Below the pieces are notes generated by a model. That model was not told the DNA's origin, ran no database searches, and was given only the letters and a program-made list of their open reading frames with translations. The position numbers and the translations under genes were made by a program. DNA of 64,000 nt, from contig CM065171.1 in the NCBI GenBank assembly GCA_033026295.1, positions 3,313,457 to 3,377,456 of the forward strand. Direction: 5' to 3'. This stretch comes from Channa striata (taxonomy: Eukaryota; Chordata; Actinopteri; Anabantiformes; Channidae). This document shows, piece after piece, positions 61,213-64,000 of this stretch. The stretch's first letter is position 1. The number at the start of each line of letters is the position of its first letter.

Positions 61213-61424
61213 GAACATGAACCTCCCCTTCTGCCAGCCCAGTGAGTTATGGCTGTCGTTAACACAAGGGAATGGATGGAGGAGCTGCTTCTGAAAGCCA
61301 TATCGATCCCCTTCTTGCTCCCAAGGAATCAAAAGGCCTAAGTGCGGCACAGGGTTTCCTCTGAAGTTACAAAACGGCTTGTGTGCAAGTTGCCACTGAA
61401 CAAGCGCTTTGTAAGCAATGGCGA

Positions 61425-62200
61425 TCCTAGAGCCTGTCGGGGCCCCAGGCAAAAAGTTATACATGATAATACCGCTATGCTTAAGATATTTAAAATACAA
61501 TAAAATACAGCAGCTTTGCTCAGTACCGATGATCACACTGAAACACAACTGTACAGCAGTTGATGTACAGTGACAAAATGATCTCAAGTGTTACAAAAAT
61601 GAATGTTGTATTTCTATTTTGAATTTGTGTGAATAAAGGATAATTTGTAACATTTAATACAATATATAAAATCTCCTTTAAACTTTAAAATCGCAGGTCT
61701 GCTCCTCGGGCATCCTTGAAAAAAAGAAACGAGTGAGGACACTTCTGGATATTTGATCTCTAATCAGTGGATTTCTAGTGATTCCAGCACAGCTCCTCCG
61801 CTAACTTCGTTAGCTAAGTTAACTAACGTTAAATGTCAAAGTAAACAAAAGAAACAAGGATCCTAGAGCAACGTTATTTAGTATTATATTTAATCATTAC
61901 TATCATCACTACTATTACCACTGCTCCAAATACAATCATCTTACTTTTTTTTTTTCGCTCCCAGAAATAATAACTTCTCTTCGTTTTCCCCGTCTGGTGT
62001 TCGTTGTTTCATTAGACCCGTTTGTTTACACAGAATTATGCGCTGCTTGCAACAGAAAACATAGAAAACATAGGCTTGCAAAGTTTGGGTCCTCTTAGGA
62101 AGATCTCCAACTGGTCATTGCAAACTTTGCACACAGACAGTGCTGAACACGGTTTAATTTTGTCAACCGTCAGGGGCCCCCTACCCCCCTGGGGCCCCAA
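61425..62200. mobile_element. possible transposon bounded by GGGGCCCC ends
   Basis: Left edge near 61432-61452 carries CCTGTCGGGGCCCCAGGCA; right edge near 62170-62208 carries CAGGGGCCCCC and CTGGGGCCCCAAGCAG, partly complementary. The pair of GGGGCCCC words around AT-rich sequence recalls a fish repeat I have seen as '...GGGGCCCCAAGCAGTTGCCT'. Target duplication was not found. Boundaries are approximate. Confidence 0.35.
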
Positions 62201-62202
62201 GC

Positions 62203-62600
62203 AGTTGCCTTTATTTATACAGCACTATTTCACAGCAAAGTCATCTCAAGATACCTTACATATTAAAATCTGGATTATACAGATAATTAGAGAAAACTCA
62301 ACAAATCCCCCCTGAGCAACTATGGGCAACAGTGGAGAGGAAAAACTCCCGTAAACGGAAGAAACCTCCAGCAGAACAAGGCTCAGGGTGGGCGGACATC
62401 TGCCTTGACCGGTTGGGATGAGTGGAAAATGGAGAGAGAAAAGAAAACATTGGGCAGGTTGGTAGGACCAATAGTTGCACATTGGAAGACGCACAGCTTC
62501 AAAACCAGGGACACCTGAAGACAGGGACACAGGGAGGGAGACAGAGAGGGAGAAACACAACTACGGGAGAAAGAAGACACATACAGCATGTTTTTAGAAA
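62203..62600 (+). mobile_element. fish dispersed repeat
   Basis: Reads as a familiar fish repeat in order: TTTATTTATACAGCAC, CAAAGTCATCTCAAG, CAGTGGAGAGGAAAAACTCC, GAAGAAACCTCCAGCAGAAC, GGCTCAGGGTGGGCGGACATC and TGCCTTGACCGGTTGGG, then a GA-rich tail to about 62600. No coding capacity. Family name not assigned; it may be a SINE or a LINE tail. Confidence 0.65.
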
Positions 62601-64000
62601 AGACATTTAGTAATCCTGCCCCTCATCCGCTGACTTCGGAAGATGCTCCAGGACAAGCGATAACAGAAAATAGATGGAGAGTACCTCCTGTTCAAAAGGC
62701 CACACTGACCGAAACTGATGTGAGATGCATCCTTATCGACAGTGTGACTGTTATTGACTGAATGAAGTAAGCTGGGTTAGGTGAGGTGAATGAGTGCGCA
62801 ATGAGTGATCCAAGGCCATAAGACCGACAGCCAATGCCTTACTGTTGAGTCTCCACAGGCTTGAAAAAAGGGACACGAAATTATGATCTAACTCGCTGAT
62901 GTGTATTAGCTGCTGCAAATGCTAGTAGGCTGAGTGGGTCGTTATAACGCGATATTATACATTACACTTTGTCTGGATTAGACACCGAAACACATGCTCA
63001 TTGTTGTAAGAAGCAAGCTTTACCAAGTAGGTATTGGTTAGGAAAAGACCTTTGGTTTTGATAGTAATACACAAACTATACTTCAACTTAATTTTCTAGA
63101 GGAAACAAAGGGGGGCCTTTTGTTTCCTGCCATTTGTCATCCATCAATTCACAAGACCTCCTATCTAGCTCCTGTCATATTCACTACAGAGAAGACAGCG
63201 CTGACAGCAGGTAGTACGTGACCCATAACTATGGGTGTAATAATGACTCAAAACTCACCAATGATCGGCATTATAACACACACACAAGAGCAGTAGTCTA
63301 TTGAAACTGCTCCCTAGTTTGTCCTCTAGAGTGCTCAGTCTTTAGCTCAACAGCTTGATGGTCTGTTTATGGTGGGACTGACATGGGGAGTTCAAGTAAA
63401 TGGAATGAGGTCAAACTATGTTACGTTGCCAAACCATTAAACATGTTAAACACTTTAGGTCACCTTTTACCTCTATATACCCATGGACCTATTTGCTGCA
63501 TTTGCAACACAAAACATTCAGAGGATGCAATCTCTGTGAGACATGCATTGGCCTTAAGCACGTAAGACATTTGCCAGCTATTTCAGATGTAATGTGACTG
63601 TAGTCGTCTCTGCAGTAGTGCTAAAGAAAGCCAGTGTTGATAATTCAAACTCAGTGTTGGAGAAATCTGCCCCCCCACCCCCCATTCAGCTGCAACTCGG
63701 GTCTCAGTCTCTATTTCTTGACAGGCTGCAGGGGAAAGATGGTTAATTTCTGACTGAATATTATGCTACATAACCACTTGGCATTTAAACTGAAAAATGG
63801 CTTTCTGCTTCGCCTGTCGCCACCGCTGTTTCCCCTCCAGAATGTGAGAGGAGGAGGAAGAGGAGGAGGAGGGGGGCGAGGAGAGAATGATGGGAAGAGA
63901 GTAGTACGAGGGGAAAGGTGAGGTGAAGAGAGTTTAGAACACGAAATACAAATAGGAAGGACACCTCTGTTTTCTACTGTGTTCCATTCTGCTTTCTATT
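62601..64000. other. non-coding; no gene seen
   Basis: Mixed sequence ending in a purine-rich GGAGGAGGAGG tract (63850-63925). A short C run lies near 63670. No exon, RNA gene or mobile element recognised. Confidence 0.5.

Noticed and set aside
61138..61587. 149-codon minus-strand open frame
   Set aside because: It runs through a TA microsatellite (giving YINIYIYI-type residues) and across a transposon-like edge, so it is an artefact.

Overview
The window looks like nuclear DNA from a teleost fish. It has dense CA/TG, GA and TA microsatellites, AT-rich non-coding sequence, spliceosomal acceptor sites, long 3' untranslated regions, and relics of mobile elements typical of bony fish: non-LTR retrotransposon reverse transcriptase pieces, a Tc1-like transposase relic, a hAT-type MITE and fish-type short dispersed repeats. 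There is no bacterial gene layout, no CRISPR array, and I recognised no tRNA or rRNA gene. Most open frames here are chance ORFs in non-coding or simple-repeat DNA.

Only two stretches look like real protein-coding sequence. Both are terminal exons on the + strand. Exon A (11130-11284) follows a good branch point, polypyrimidine tract and AG. It encodes an acidic tail rich in His, Asp and Asn and is followed by a probable 3' UTR to about 13690. Exon B (29865-30145) completes a TGEKP-type linker and encodes one C2H2 zinc finger with an HX4H ending, a basic tail and a stop. Its probable 3' UTR runs to about 33270. Both exons are entered in the same intron phase, so they could be alternative last exons of one zinc-finger gene, or the ends of two genes in tandem. 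I could not name the orthologue of either, and no upstream coding exon was recognised in the window.

Layout: 1-11129 is intronic or intergenic, with several gap-free, non-repetitive blocks that look like conserved non-coding elements, plus candidate CTCF sites. 11130-13690 is exon A and its UTR. 13691-29864 holds a hAT MITE, many microsatellites, a 1.3-kb inverted-repeat structure containing a reverse transcriptase fragment, a roughly 1-kb degenerate minisatellite, a short dispersed repeat, and more candidate conserved blocks. 29865-33270 is exon B and its UTR. 33271-64000 has no recognised exon. It holds two LINE relics, a Tc1 relic, fish-type dispersed repeats, a pair of diverged homologous segments about 9.4 kb apart, and a long low-repeat block (57140-58480) that is the best regulatory candidate downstream.

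All calls were made by eye. Conserved-element calls are impressions from composition and low repeat content and need an alignment to other fish. No previously undescribed system was identified. The most interesting possibility is the pair of phase-matched terminal exons.
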